The notes beneath the pieces were generated by a model. That model saw nothing but the letters and a program-made list of their open reading frames with translations. It searched no databases and was not told where the DNA came from. Positions 42,421-51,834 of a stretch of DNA of 64,000 bases are shown in pieces. The DNA is taken from contig JAMLHN010000001.1 of assembly GCA_023957115.1 (NCBI GenBank), positions 28,708-92,707 of the forward strand, written 5' to 3'. How positions within the stretch are numbered: position 1 is the stretch's first letter; each line of letters begins with the position of its first letter. The translations under genes and the position numbers were made by a program. The DNA is from Thermomicrobiales bacterium (lineage in GTDB: Bacteria > Chloroflexota > Chloroflexia > Thermomicrobiales > UBA6265).

Positions 42421-45400
42421 ATGACTGAAATGATCGAGCGGAACTCAGGAGCCGGACGAATCTGGCGTCGTTGTCTGGCGCTGGTGACAGTCCTGACGCT
42501 TGTTCTTTCCGGATTCGCCGGCACGGTGCAGCCAGTGCAGGTGGCGGCCCAGGCAGAGCAGATTCTGTATGGCAATGTCATCGTCGTTCTGCAGGACGGG
42601 CTCGATCCGTCGGCGTTTGCCTCATCGTCTGGGGTGCAGCCGGCATTCGTCTATGACACCCTCATTACGGGGTTTGCCGCCAATCTGACGGCCGAGGCGG
42701 CACGCCGGCTCGCGCAGGTTCCCCAGGTGGAGGGAATCTATCCGGACTACCCGGTGGAGCCGACCGCGCAGGTGATTCCGACCGGGGTCGAGCGTGCGAA
42801 TGCTCCGCGCAATCCCTTTTTCCCATTTTCGAATGGAAGCGGCGGCTCGGTTGGCGGCACAGTCGCGGTGGTCGATTCCGGCGTGAGCTCGCTTGCCGAT
42901 CTGAATGTCGTCGGTGGGTACAACTGCACGTCGCCCGATCCGGGTGCCTATGGTGACGAGTTCGGTCACGGAACGCATGTGGCCGGCACGCTGGGCGCCA
43001 TCAATAACGACGATGGCGTCGTTGGCGTGGCGCCGGGCGTCGGGATCTTCTCAGCGCGTATGCTGGATGCGGGCGGTTTCGGAACGCAGGCCAATCTGAT
43101 CTGCGCGCTCGAAGCCGTCTACGAACATGGTGGCATTCGCGTAGCCAATCTCAGCCTGACCACGAACGATTCTGCCCCAGGGACGTGCGCTGTCAATCCG
43201 TCTCCGCTGCATGACGCGATCTGCACGCTGGTCGGTAGTGGAACCACGGTGGTGGTCGCGGCGGGAAACTTTGCGTCGGAAGTCGTGTCTACGTCGATGG
43301 CTGGCTACCCGGAAGTCATGACCGTCTCTGCGCTCCAGGAGTTCGACGGCAGACCGGGCGGATACGGATCTACGCTCTGTTCGAGCGGTACGATCGACGA
43401 TACCCTCTGGGAAAGCAGCAACTACGGGGCTCTGGTCGATATCATGGCGCCCGGCGGATGTATCCGCTCGTATAACCAGAGCGGCAGCCAGGTCTATCGC
43501 AGCGGCACCAGCATGGCGACGCCCCATGTGTCGGGTGCGCTGGCGCTCTATTACGCTGCCAACCCCGGTGCGTCGGTCGGCGCGGCGCAGGACTGGCTGT
43601 TCGGTTCCGCCACGCGGTCTCAGGCGGCGGCGGGTGTTTCCGGCGGGAAGTCGGGTGAGCCAGTGCTCAATCTGGGACAGGATCTGCCCACTCCCACCCC
43701 GACACCCTCGAATACCCCGACACCTTCGAATACCGCCACGCAAACGCGCACGGCGACCGCCACGACGACGCCGTCCAACACGGCAACCGCGTCCTCGACG
43801 CCGAGTCTGACCTTGACGCCGAGCCTGACGTTGACGCCGTCGAATACGCCGGTCGTAACGAGTACGCCGACGGCATCGACGACGCCAACGGTGACGTCGA
43901 CCCGCACGCCGACGCCACCCAACGGGCTGGCTCCGGGCATGGTCGGGCGTACGACGACGGGGCTCAATCTGCGGTCCGCTCCATCGACGAGTGCATCGGT
44001 GGTGGCGCTGTTGCCAACGAATACACATATTTTCGTGACTGGCTATGCGGTTGTCGCCGATGGGTACACCTTCATTCCTGTATCGACACCCTTGGGTGAC
44101 GGATGGGTTGCGTCGAACTGGGTCGCGGTCGTCGGCACCGCAACGCCGACCCGTACGGCGACGGCAACGCGAACTGCGACGACGACCTGGACGGTTACCT
44201 CGACCCAGACCGTGACCTCGACGCCGTCGGCAACGCAAACCGCCTCGCCGACCGTGCCGACGAATACCCCAACGTTGACCAGTACCCCCAGCACTACGCC
44301 GACGACGGTGCCCGGTGGGATTGCCATCGGCAGCACGGTGCGGACGACCACCGGGGTCAATATGCGCACTGGGCCCGGTACGGGGAATTCGGTTATTGCC
44401 GTCTTGCCGACCAACACGACCGGCACGGTGCTGGCTGGGCCGGTTGCCGCCAATGGTCATCAGTGGTATCAGCTCGATGTGCCTGGCATCGGCACCGGAT
44501 GGGTGGCGGGCAGTTACCTGGCGGTTGTGTCCGGACCAGGCGGCACCGCAACAGCAACCAGGACGCCCACGGTGACATCGACCCCGTCCGGGGGAATCTC
44601 GGTTGGCAGCACGGTGCGTACGACCACCGGGGTCAACATGCGAACTGGACCAGGGACTGGAAACGCTGTGATCGCCGTGTTGCCTACGAATACGACAGGC
44701 ACCGTCGTTGCCGGTCCGTCCAGTGGGTCGGGCTTGCAATGGTTCCGTATCACCGTTCCAGGGGTAGGCACCGGATGGGTCGCCGCGAACTATCTGGCCG
44801 TGACGACGCCACCACCGCCGACTGCCACCGCCACGAGTGGGTTCCCGTCCGGAAGCACCGTTCGGACGACCGATGGTGTGAATATGCGGACGGGGCCGGG
44901 AACGGGCAACACGGTGATTGCCGTCATCCCCTCCGGTACGAATTGCACGGTGCTGAGCGGTCCGACATCTGCGACTGGATACCTGTGGTATCAGCTGACG
45001 TGTCTCGGTCAAACAGGCTGGATGGTCGACAACTGGTTGACGCTGGTCTCGGCGGCATCCGTACCGGAGTCGACATCGACCCCGGTGCCGACGGAAACGA
45101 GTGCGGCGACTCCGATCGACGATCTGGCTGCGACCGAAACACCCGCTCCCACAGAGCCTCCGGTGCTGGCCGAGACGCCCGTTCCGACACAGACGCTGGC
45201 GCCAACCGAGCCAATCGAGCAGGCGACCGTCATGCCGCCGAGTCTCGATCCAACTGAGACACCGACGCCCGAAACCGAGATCCTCGGACCGCCGCCGGCT
45301 TCGCCGGGTACGGGCGAGGAGCCGCTGGAGACCCCAACGCTAATTGCCGTTGTGGAGATACCGCAGATTCCGGTGGTCCGTATCGAACGGAGCGCGGGGT

Positions 45401-45747
45401 CGAGCGAAGGACAGGTGCTGGTCGACAATAGGGAAAGCACCGTCTGGACCACGGACGGTACCTCGATCGTGCCATTGGCGGCGTTCATTCTCGATCTCGA
45501 TTCGGTGCAGTACGTCAGTACGCTTTCCTGGCAGGTCGGGACCGGAGGGATTGCCGGAACGTTGTACGTGTCGATTTCGACCGACAACGAAAACTGGACG
45601 GATGTCAATATCCCCCTCATTGCCGGTCCATCCCAATGGCAGGACTTGCCGATTGGCGCGGAAACGCAGTACATCCGCTTCGTCTTCGTGAATGACGACG
45701 CGCTCGACGCCGTCGGCGGCATTGCAGAAGTCGAAGTGTGGCCGTAG
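42421..45747 (+). CDS. Secreted subtilisin-like (S8) protease with four SH3b repeats
   Basis: About 1108 residues from the ATG at 42421 (ATG at 42430 also possible). Order: signal peptide (ALVTVLTLVLSGFAG); an I9-like propeptide (ILYGNVIVVLQDG to YPDYPVEP); S8 catalytic domain with Asp in VAVVDSGV, His in GHGTHVAG and Ser in SGTSMATPH; a Thr/Pro linker; four SH3b repeats (TTTGLNLRSAPS, then three with GVNMRTGPGTGN); a Pro/Thr/Glu linker; and a C-terminal beta domain (RIERSAGSSEGQVLVDN to AEVEVWP) that looks discoidin-like. SH3b repeats 2 and 3 are nearly identical in DNA, a recent duplication. The protease would act outside the cell, tethered to the wall by SH3b modules. Confidence 0.87.
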   Translation: MTEMIERNSGAGRIWRRCLALVTVLTLVLSGFAGTVQPVQVAAQAEQILYGNVIVVLQDGLDPSAFASSSGVQPAFVYDTLITGFAANLTAEAARRLAQVPQVEGIYPDYPVEPTAQVIPTGVERANAPRNPFFPFSNGSGGSVGGTVAVVDSGVSSLADLNVVGGYNCTSPDPGAYGDEFGHGTHVAGTLGAINNDDGVVGVAPGVGIFSARMLDAGGFGTQANLICALEAVYEHGGIRVANLSLTTNDSAPGTCAVNPSPLHDAICTLVGSGTTVVVAAGNFASEVVSTSMAGYPEVMTVSALQEFDGRPGGYGSTLCSSGTIDDTLWESSNYGALVDIMAPGGCIRSYNQSGSQVYRSGTSMATPHVSGALALYYAANPGASVGAAQDWLFGSATRSQAAAGVSGGKSGEPVLNLGQDLPTPTPTPSNTPTPSNTATQTRTATATTTPSNTATASSTPSLTLTPSLTLTPSNTPVVTSTPTASTTPTVTSTRTPTPPNGLAPGMVGRTTTGLNLRSAPSTSASVVALLPTNTHIFVTGYAVVADGYTFIPVSTPLGDGWVASNWVAVVGTATPTRTATATRTATTTWTVTSTQTVTSTPSATQTASPTVPTNTPTLTSTPSTTPTTVPGGIAIGSTVRTTTGVNMRTGPGTGNSVIAVLPTNTTGTVLAGPVAANGHQWYQLDVPGIGTGWVAGSYLAVVSGPGGTATATRTPTVTSTPSGGISVGSTVRTTTGVNMRTGPGTGNAVIAVLPTNTTGTVVAGPSSGSGLQWFRITVPGVGTGWVAANYLAVTTPPPPTATATSGFPSGSTVRTTDGVNMRTGPGTGNTVIAVIPSGTNCTVLSGPTSATGYLWYQLTCLGQTGWMVDNWLTLVSAASVPESTSTPVPTETSAATPIDDLAATETPAPTEPPVLAETPVPTQTLAPTEPIEQATVMPPSLDPTETPTPETEILGPPPASPGTGEEPLETPTLIAVVEIPQIPVVRIERSAGSSEGQVLVDNRESTVWTTDGTSIVPLAAFILDLDSVQYVSTLSWQVGTGGIAGTLYVSISTDNENWTDVNIPLIAGPSQWQDLPIGAETQYIRFVFVNDDALDAVGGIAEVEVWP

Positions 45748-45750
45748 GTG

Positions 45751-45909
45751 GGGAATTGGGAGTTAGGATCTAGGAGCTGGGCCGTGGGTGACCTAGATCC
45801 TGTGTCACGTGCCCGGTGAGAACTATCGCGACAGCAAACGCTCGCTACCCTGGACCTCGACGTCAGGAGATGGAAAACCCTAACTCCTAAATCCCAACTC
45901 CCAACTCCT
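45751..45909. repeat. Inverted pair of RGGRNNT heptamer arrays
   Basis: Three bases after the protease stop come GGGAATT, GGGAGTT, AGGATCT, AGGAGCT, GGGCCGT (45751-45785). At 45878-45909 units lie in the opposite orientation, reading on the minus strand AGGAGTT, GGGAGTT, GGGATTT, AGGAGTT. About 90 bases between them hold no gene. Confidence 0.65.
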
Positions 45910-45931
45910 CGAATGGCGCATACTTGAGTCG

Positions 45932-45960
45932 TTGCCCGTGACCGCATATTCCATTATCAT
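45932..45960 (+). promoter_or_regulatory. recA promoter
   Basis: TTGCCC at 45932-45937 and TATCAT at 45955-45960 are separated by exactly 17 bases. The pair lies just upstream of the palindrome at 45966-45991 and about 80 bases before the recA start codon. Confidence 0.6.
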
Positions 45961-45965
45961 TTGGT

Positions 45966-45991
45966 AGAATTAGAACAGAAATTCTAATTCT
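45966..45991. promoter_or_regulatory. Palindromic operator at recA, candidate LexA site
   Basis: AGAATTAGAA (45966-45975) is the exact complement of TTCTAATTCT (45982-45991) around CAGAAA. It covers the likely transcription start, where a repressor would block initiation. Most bacteria control recA by LexA. No lexA gene is in the window, so the identity of the repressor is inferred. Confidence 0.6.
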
Positions 45992-46040
45992 CCTGCTGAG
46001 GCTCCAAGGGGTGGGGAGCCCGATCCACAAAGGACACGAC

Positions 46041-47102
46041 ATGGCTCAAGTAGAACGAGATCGCGCGCTGGATCTTGCCATCGGACAGATCGAGCGACAG
46101 TTCGGTAAAGGCTCGATCATGAAGATGGGCGAGGCCCATTCGATGCAGATCGAGGCGATTCCGACCGGCAGTATCGCGCTCGATCTGGCGTTGGGTATCG
46201 GCGGATTGCCGCGCGCCCGCATCACCGAAATTTACGGACCGGAATCGTCTGGTAAGACGACGCTGGCGTTGCATGTCATCGCCGAAGCCCAGCAGATGGG
46301 GGGAATGGCGGCGTATATCGACGCTGAGCATGCGCTCGATCCCATCTATGCATCGCGGCTGGGCGTCAATCTGGAAGAGCTCCTGATCTCCCAGCCGGAT
46401 ACCGGCGAGCAGGCGCTGGAGATCGTCGAAGCGCTGGTGCGCTCGAACGCGATCGATGTGATCGTGATCGACTCGGTCGCCGCGCTGGTGCCTAAGGCTG
46501 AGATCGATGGCGACATGGGCGATTCCCATGTCGGGTTGCAAGCTCGATTGATGAGCCAGGCGCTGCGCAAGCTGACCGGTGCGATCAGCCGTTCCAAGAC
46601 GTGTGTCATCTTCATCAATCAGCTTCGTATGAAGATCGGCGTGATGTTCGGCAACCCGGAAACCACCACTGGCGGAAACGCGCTCAAGTTCTACTCCTCG
46701 ACCCGGCTCGATATTCGCCGGATCGAGACGATCAAGAGCGGGACTGATTCGGTCGGTTCGCGGGTGCGGGTCAAGGTGGTGAAGAACAAGGTTGCGCCGC
46801 CGTTCCGCCTGGCTGAATTCGACATCATGTACAACCAGGGCATCTCGAAGGAAGGCAGTGTGCTCGACGTTGCGACCGATATGGGCATCGTTCGCAAACA
46901 AGGGGCCTGGTTCTATGTCGACGAAGACCGGCTTGGACAGGGACGCGAGAATGCCAAGGAATTCCTCCGGCACAATCCGGATCTCATGGACGCCATCCTC
47001 GATCGGATCAAGGCCGGGTCGCCGGAGCTCAACCGCGTGGTCATCGAGCCGGAGGACGGTGTCGTGGCCGGCGCGAACGGATTGGAAGAGCCGGCGTTTT
47101 AA
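46041..47102 (+). CDS. recA: Recombinase RecA
   Basis: The product is 353 residues from the ATG at 46041, with AAAGGA upstream; the ORF-extending codon at 46011 is not used. Landmarks are the N-terminal [10 protein letters not shown], Walker [14 protein letters not shown] (about residues 68-80), Walker [19 protein letters not shown], the L2-region [20 protein letters not shown], and [12 protein letters not shown]. RecA forms filaments on single-stranded DNA, drives strand exchange and triggers LexA self-cleavage. No intein or truncation is seen. It is followed directly by the largest CCCAGCT heptamer array. Confidence 0.97.
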   Translation: MAQVERDRALDLAIGQIERQFGKGSIMKMGEAHSMQIEAIPTGSIALDLALGIGGLPRARITEIYGPESSGKTTLALHVIAEAQQMGGMAAYIDAEHALDPIYASRLGVNLEELLISQPDTGEQALEIVEALVRSNAIDVIVIDSVAALVPKAEIDGDMGDSHVGLQARLMSQALRKLTGAISRSKTCVIFINQLRMKIGVMFGNPETTTGGNALKFYSSTRLDIRRIETIKSGTDSVGSRVRVKVVKNKVAPPFRLAEFDIMYNQGISKEGSVLDVATDMGIVRKQGAWFYVDEDRLGQGRENAKEFLRHNPDLMDAILDRIKAGSPELNRVVIEPEDGVVAGANGLEEPAF

Positions 47103-47104
47103 TG

Positions 47105-47250
47105 AGGATTTAGGAGCTGGGATTGAGGAGTTAGGCTTTCCCAGCTCCCAGCTCCCAGCTCCCAGCTCCCAGCTCCCAGCTCCCAGCTCCCAGCTCCCAG
47201 CTCCCAGCTCCCAGCTCCCAGCTCCCAGCTCCCAGCTCCCAGCTCCCAGG
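47105..47250 (+). repeat. Heptamer array, 15 CCCAGCT units with an inverted divergent block
   Basis: Starting 3 bases after the recA stop are AGGATTT, AGGAGCT, GGGATTG, AGGAGTT, AGGCTTT (47105-47139). Fifteen exact CCCAGCT copies follow (47140-47244) and a broken unit. The second block is the complement type of the first (AGCTGGG), so the region can fold into a long imperfect hairpin. It ends 4 bases before the stop of the convergent gene. Confidence 0.9.
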
Positions 47251-47254
47251 GTCG

Positions 47255-47884
47255 CTACACGATCTGGTCGATCTTCAAGATTCCATTGTGGAAAACCAGG
47301 CGATAGACCTCTGGAGCGCCGTTCGTGTAGGCAGCACGGACCGACATGGTCGATCCGGTCGAACTCACGAGCTCGACCGATCGCAGGGCCGGGGCGTCAC
47401 CGGCGAATACCGCCGATGCGAGACGATCGTCGAGGTTCGCGATCGGTACCCCAAACTGGTCACTCAACTGCTGTTGCATTGCCGGGGTAAAGAGGGCCGA
47501 AACGCCGTTTAGATCCTTGCCGCGTCGTGCTGACAGTAACGATTCGATCAGCGCGGCAGCCTCGGACAAACTCCCGGGTTCGACCGGCATCGTCACGCCG
47601 GAGAGCCACGCGGGAGACGGCGATTTCGGAGGAGAAGGCTCTGGCATCGGGCGGGACACCGCGCTGCGACGTGTTTGTTCGGGTTCCCGCTCGGATTCAG
47701 GGCGTGCGGGCGTCACATCTCGATGGCGCCCCTCCAGATCCTCCGCAGACTCGGTTTGTCGCTTCGACAGAACCGCCAGGGCAATCATCGACACAATGAA
47801 AATGACCACCAGGACGAGGGTAAGGGTGTCCAAGTGGGAGTCATTGGCAACGGGCGAAGTTGTCTGAAGCGCGAGCAGCGACAC
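47255..47884 (-). CDS. Single-pass membrane protein of unknown function
   Basis: 209 residues. A short exported N-terminus precedes a transmembrane helix ([19 protein letters not shown], about residues 20-39). A charged Pro/Ser/Arg/Glu-rich linker (residues 40-100) follows. The C-terminal domain, about 100 residues ([36 protein letters not shown] to [16 protein letters not shown]), looks like an NTF2/DUF4440-like fold, possibly binding a ligand or partner. It is convergent with recA across the heptamer array. Confidence 0.68.
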   Translation of the reverse strand: MSLLALQTTSPVANDSHLDTLTLVLVVIFIVSMIALAVLSKRQTESAEDLEGRHRDVTPARPESEREPEQTRRSAVSRPMPEPSPPKSPSPAWLSGVTMPVEPGSLSEAAALIESLLSARRGKDLNGVSALFTPAMQQQLSDQFGVPIANLDDRLASAVFAGDAPALRSVELVSSTGSTMSVRAAYTNGAPEVYRLVFHNGILKIDQIV

Positions 47885-48051
47885 GCGGGTATCCAGAACG
47901 CAACGGAATCGACGATACGATCATGGTCGACTGTAGCGTATTGAGAGGATTGTCCGCACAGGACATCGTGGGGGAGGGCCCTGGATCCGGAGGCTTGTCC
48001 AGCGTCCGGAGTCCAGTGCTTGACCTTGTGCTGACCGCTGACTGCACCATT

Positions 48052-48163
48052 CTGCGTGCTGCGTGCTGCGTGCTGCGTGCTGCGTGCTGCGTGCTGCGTG
48101 CTGCGTGCTGCGTGCTGCGTGCTGCGTGCTGCGTGCTGCGTGCTGCGTGCTGCGTGCTGCGTC
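48052..48163 (+). repeat. Homogeneous heptamer array, 15 CTGCGTG units
   Basis: Fifteen exact CTGCGTG copies (48052-48156) are followed by CTGCGTC, whose last two bases belong to the stop codon of the leftward S9 peptidase gene. So the array begins at the very end of the gene. About 165 bases between the array and the membrane-protein gene start hold no other gene. Confidence 0.9.
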
Positions 48164-50138
48164 AGCCGGCGAGGTTTGCGATCTCGAGCTCGGCCACCTG
48201 GTCGGCGGGTTCGAATCCGAAGACCTTGCCCAGGAAGATCAGGGTGCTGTCGAGCGCGTAACGGATGTTCTCCGCCTTGCGGAATCCGTGCTGCTCTCCT
48301 TCGAACATCACCAGCGCGACCGGGAGCCCCTTGGCCTTGACCGCGTCGTACATCATCTGCGCCTGATTGGGCGGCACGATCTTGTCCTCCGTTCCCTGGA
48401 GGATCAGCATCGGGACGCGAATATTGTCGACTTGGTGGATTGCCGAGCGTTCGATGTAGCGATCCCGGCGCTCGGGGTACGGCCCAATCAACCCGTCGAG
48501 GTAGCGCGATTCGAACTTGTGCGTATCCTGGGCCATGGCCTCCAGGTCGCCGATGCCAAATGAGCTGATGCCTGCTTTGAAGAAGTCGCGGAAGGCAAGC
48601 GCGGACAGGGTGGTGTATCCACTGGCGCTCCATCCCTGAATGGCAATACGCTCGGGATCGACCAAGCCTTCCGAAATCAGGTATTTCGCCCCGTTGACGC
48701 AGTCATCGATATCGACGATGCCCCATTTGTCGTTGAGCCGGCGGCGGTATTCGCGTCCGTAGTTCGCGCTGCCGCCGTAGTCGACATCCAGCACCGCGAA
48801 GCCACGGCTCGTCCAGTATTGAACCTGCGGGCTGATCGCGGTGGAGGTTGCTCCGGTCGGACCGCCATGACTTTGCACGATGAGGGGCGGCAGCTCGCCA
48901 TCCGGGGCGGCGAAATCCTTGTTCTGCGGGGGGTAATAGTAGGCCCAGGCGGTCTGGCCGCCGGTGGTCGGGAACTCGATGGCTCCCGGGACCGAGACAT
49001 AGCCCCGGTCCGGCTCATTGTCCGACGACGAGCGCAGCTTCGTCAGCTTGCCGGTTTCGACCTCCAGCCGGACGAGTGCGGTCGGTTCGACCGGCGATCC
49101 AGCAATGAAGGCGACAACGCCGTCATGGGCATGGACCGAGCCAAGATTGGTCGACGGCAATTCGATCGGGGCTTCGGCGCCGGTCGAGAGGTCGATCGTC
49201 GAAAAACCCCAGCGGCCGTTCGCAAACGAGATGGCAATGATGCGGTTCGCATCGAGGAAATCGAAGGTGGAAATCGAAAAGACCCACAGGGGCTTTGCGA
49301 ATTCCCGCTCCGCCGCCAGGACGATTTGCGGACCGTCCGCCGTGTCGCGATAGATGTTCCACCATCCGGTTCGGTCCGAGGCGAAGTAGAGCGTTCCATC
49401 TGGCGACCAGGTCGGCTGAAAGATCGATTCGTCCCGTCCGCCGGCGACGAGCCGCTGGTTGCCGATCGTGCCGTCCGCGCCGATCGAGCCGACCCAGAGC
49501 TCGCAGCCATCCCAGGGCATATTGGGGTGGTCCCAGCTCAGCCAGGCGAGCTGCGTACCATCGGGACTAACGCGCGGGTTTGCGAAGAAATCGTGCCCAC
49601 CGATCAGCACGTCTCCGGTCATCGAGCCGTCGAGGGGAATCGTGCCGATCGAGTTGACCGCTTCCTTGGCGCCGGTTGAATGATCTTCCCGGACCGCTAT
49701 CAGGCGGTTGTGCGCCGCGTCGAAAGCGAAATCGGCATGACGGATATCGCCTTCGGGGGTCAGTGGAGTCGTCGCGCCGCTGGTATCCAATCGGTAAACG
49801 CGTTGGTCGGCATCGTTGGAAAAGTAGATCGTGCCATCGATGACCGTGAATGCGGCGCCACCATATTCATGCACGCGCGTGCGCGCGCTGAGGGGAGCCG
49901 GAAGCAGCTCCTCGATACCGCCGTCGCGCGTCCATCGCTCGATGGCATACCGGCCCTTCTCGTTGGGATGCTGCTCGGACCAGTAGACCGCATCCCCGTC
50001 CAGAACCACGTCTTCGAAGCGAATCGATGAGGCGGTGATCGCCTCGGAGGTAATCGGTGACTTCCAGGACCCATAGGGGGCGATCGTGACCACGAACAGC
50101 TTGCTCCTTTCGCGCCAGTTCGGCGCCTGTGCCGTCAT
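48162..50138 (-). CDS. S9-family prolyl oligopeptidase-like peptidase
   Basis: The 658-residue cytosolic protein has no signal peptide. Residues 30-380 form a beta-propeller with repeated ADFAFDAAHNRLIAV and SPDGTLYFASDRTGWWNIY segments (WD40-like/TolB-like). Residues 390-658 are the alpha/beta-hydrolase domain: HGGPTGATS (oxyanion region), FAVLDVDYGGSANYGREYRRRL, nucleophile GWSASGYTTLSALAF, acid in QGTEDKIVPPNQA and histidine in FEGEQHGFRKAENI. This matches acylaminoacyl-peptidase/dipeptidyl peptidase-like S9C enzymes that process short peptides. The gene is monocistronic. Confidence 0.9.
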   Translation of the reverse strand: MTAQAPNWRERSKLFVVTIAPYGSWKSPITSEAITASSIRFEDVVLDGDAVYWSEQHPNEKGRYAIERWTRDGGIEELLPAPLSARTRVHEYGGAAFTVIDGTIYFSNDADQRVYRLDTSGATTPLTPEGDIRHADFAFDAAHNRLIAVREDHSTGAKEAVNSIGTIPLDGSMTGDVLIGGHDFFANPRVSPDGTQLAWLSWDHPNMPWDGCELWVGSIGADGTIGNQRLVAGGRDESIFQPTWSPDGTLYFASDRTGWWNIYRDTADGPQIVLAAEREFAKPLWVFSISTFDFLDANRIIAISFANGRWGFSTIDLSTGAEAPIELPSTNLGSVHAHDGVVAFIAGSPVEPTALVRLEVETGKLTKLRSSSDNEPDRGYVSVPGAIEFPTTGGQTAWAYYYPPQNKDFAAPDGELPPLIVQSHGGPTGATSTAISPQVQYWTSRGFAVLDVDYGGSANYGREYRRRLNDKWGIVDIDDCVNGAKYLISEGLVDPERIAIQGWSASGYTTLSALAFRDFFKAGISSFGIGDLEAMAQDTHKFESRYLDGLIGPYPERRDRYIERSAIHQVDNIRVPMLILQGTEDKIVPPNQAQMMYDAVKAKGLPVALVMFEGEQHGFRKAENIRYALDSTLIFLGKVFGFEPADQVAELEIANLAG

Positions 50139-50567
50139 TCATACCAAAAGCGGACGGGACACGCTGGACCGCACATCACGAAAACGAGTGCTGAGTCCCG
50201 AGTCCTGGTCCTGAAGAGATCGGTTTGGCCAGCGCGAGTGTATCGTCTCGACCTTTACTCGTCCCTCCGTCGCCGCTGCGTTTCCCTGCACATTCGAACT
50301 GACCCTGTTCATCGGGGGTCGCATCCGCTGGAATGGGTTCGATCGGGCGGCGTGGAATGTTGTTGTGCGCTACGACGACGTCCTTGGGTGCCCCCGTCGA
50401 GGCACGCGCAGCCTTTTGTGTTGCTCCGTCCACGTGAAGCGGCTCCGCGCCAGGCGGAGGATCCTGGGCGGGTTGGGCGGGGGTTCTCCAAAGCGTCCGG
50501 AATGTTGACTGGCTGCTACAATCCTCGGCTGCGGCCACAAGCGTCGCTCATTTGTCAGGAGGCCGCC
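50139..50567. other. Divergent spacer without a recognisable gene
   Basis: The 429 bases between the S9 peptidase start and the next ATG hold only a non-homologous extension of the rightward ORF, which is Arg/Cys/Pro-rich and unlike the protein that follows. A TACAAT at 50516-50521 could be a -10 box but has no good partner. A GAGTCCC-GAGTCCT run near 50190 is weakly heptameric. Confidence 0.45.
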
Positions 50568-51827
50568 ATGCCGAGCTCGCGCACGATGTCCGTTGCTCCC
50601 GTGTTGTCCATGCAAGACCTTGCGACATTCCCCGTGCAGCAGCTGGGAACCGCGTTCACGGCCGGTCCGTGGCAACTCACGCTTTCCAATCTGGTTCGCG
50701 GGGCGGATGCGGCCGCACAGATCGCCGCAGCGAGCGATCAGAACGATGCGCCGGCCGACGGGATCGACTATCTGCTGTTTCAGGTCGATGCAACCAACGC
50801 CGGCTCCGAGTCGATCTGGATCGATTTCGATGATTTCGCGGTTGTTGGGTCGTCGGGAATCGTTCGGCGGTCGCTCGAGCTGCTGCCGCCGGAACCGATC
50901 TTGCAGGGGACAGTCGAGCCGGGGCAATCGATCTCCGGTCTGGTGCCCGGCGCGGTGGAAGGTGATGACGCCGCCCCGGCCATTCTCTTCGACAGCCGGT
51001 TGCTCACCGGAACCTGGGCCGATGCGGCCATTGCCACGGCGGCGGATGGAGCCTTTCCATCTTCGGCATTCCAACCGGTTGCCGTCAACGAGATCGGCGC
51101 CGATCCCGCCGCTCCTGCGGCAACGAACGAGACGATCGTCACCGCCGATTGGCAAATCGAGCTGTTGCAGGCGGTCTTTGGGCAGGATGTCTACGAGCTG
51201 AGCGATTTCCGTACGCAGGCGGTGGGCGACTCCGATCCCAGCTACATTCCGCTTTGGGCGGCGGTTCAGGTGCAGGTGACCAACAACCGTCCCGGGTCGG
51301 CGGTTTCACATCTCCCGGTAACGGCATTCAGCCTTTCCTATAGTGATGGGGAAGAGATGCTGGATGTTTCGCGTTTGACTCCACCAATTCCGGATATCTC
51401 TGGCGACTACCTCCCGGGCGCTACCCGGACCGGTTGGGCGGCATTCGAACGCCCGGCCGATTTCGCGGGGTCGGTCGTTCGCTTTCAGCCGTATCGCACC
51501 GATGCCGATGTGCGTTATCTCACCTGGGGTGACGGCACGGCTCCCACGAATTCCCAATCGACGGCGGCTCAGTCGGAAACGACGCCTGTTCCTCCCGGCG
51601 AGACGTTCGCATCTGGCACGACCGTGACCACCAACGAGGCCGATGTGAACCTGCGTGCGGAACCGTCCACCTCCGCCGATATCGTCGAGACGATCGCCCT
51701 GGGAACCACGCTCACGATAACGGGCGACCCCGTGGAGGCCGATGGGTACACCTGGTATCCGGTCGAGGATCCTGCGACGGGAAATACCGGGTTTATGGCC
51801 GCGAACTTCCTGAGGGTAGCTGGGTAG
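50568..51827 (+). CDS. Beta-domain protein with C-terminal SH3b
   Basis: The product is 419 residues from the ATG at 50568, which follows AGGAGG at ideal spacing. Two Ig-like domains of DUF4352-like appearance (about residues 20-180: WQLTLSNLVRGADAAAQ, LLFQVDATNAGSESIWIDFDDF; and 185-320: WQIELLQAVFGQDVYELSDF, VQVQVTNNRPGSA) are followed by a Thr/Pro linker and one SH3b domain (EADVNLRAEPSTSADIVETI to GFMAANFL). No signal peptide is visible, which is odd for this architecture. The N-terminus may be exported by another route, or the start lies elsewhere. Confidence 0.72.
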   Translation: MPSSRTMSVAPVLSMQDLATFPVQQLGTAFTAGPWQLTLSNLVRGADAAAQIAAASDQNDAPADGIDYLLFQVDATNAGSESIWIDFDDFAVVGSSGIVRRSLELLPPEPILQGTVEPGQSISGLVPGAVEGDDAAPAILFDSRLLTGTWADAAIATAADGAFPSSAFQPVAVNEIGADPAAPAATNETIVTADWQIELLQAVFGQDVYELSDFRTQAVGDSDPSYIPLWAAVQVQVTNNRPGSAVSHLPVTAFSLSYSDGEEMLDVSRLTPPIPDISGDYLPGATRTGWAAFERPADFAGSVVRFQPYRTDADVRYLTWGDGTAPTNSQSTAAQSETTPVPPGETFASGTTVTTNEADVNLRAEPSTSADIVETIALGTTLTITGDPVEADGYTWYPVEDPATGNTGFMAANFLRVAG

Positions 51828-51834
51828 GCCGGTT

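Noticed and set aside
50390..50500. Possible SRP or RNase P RNA in the GC-rich spacer
   Set aside because: The universally conserved core sequences of these RNAs are absent.
50238..50567. 110-residue N-terminal extension of the SH3b protein at 50568
   Set aside because: Composition differs sharply from the protein and the ATG at 50568 has a near-perfect ribosome-binding site.
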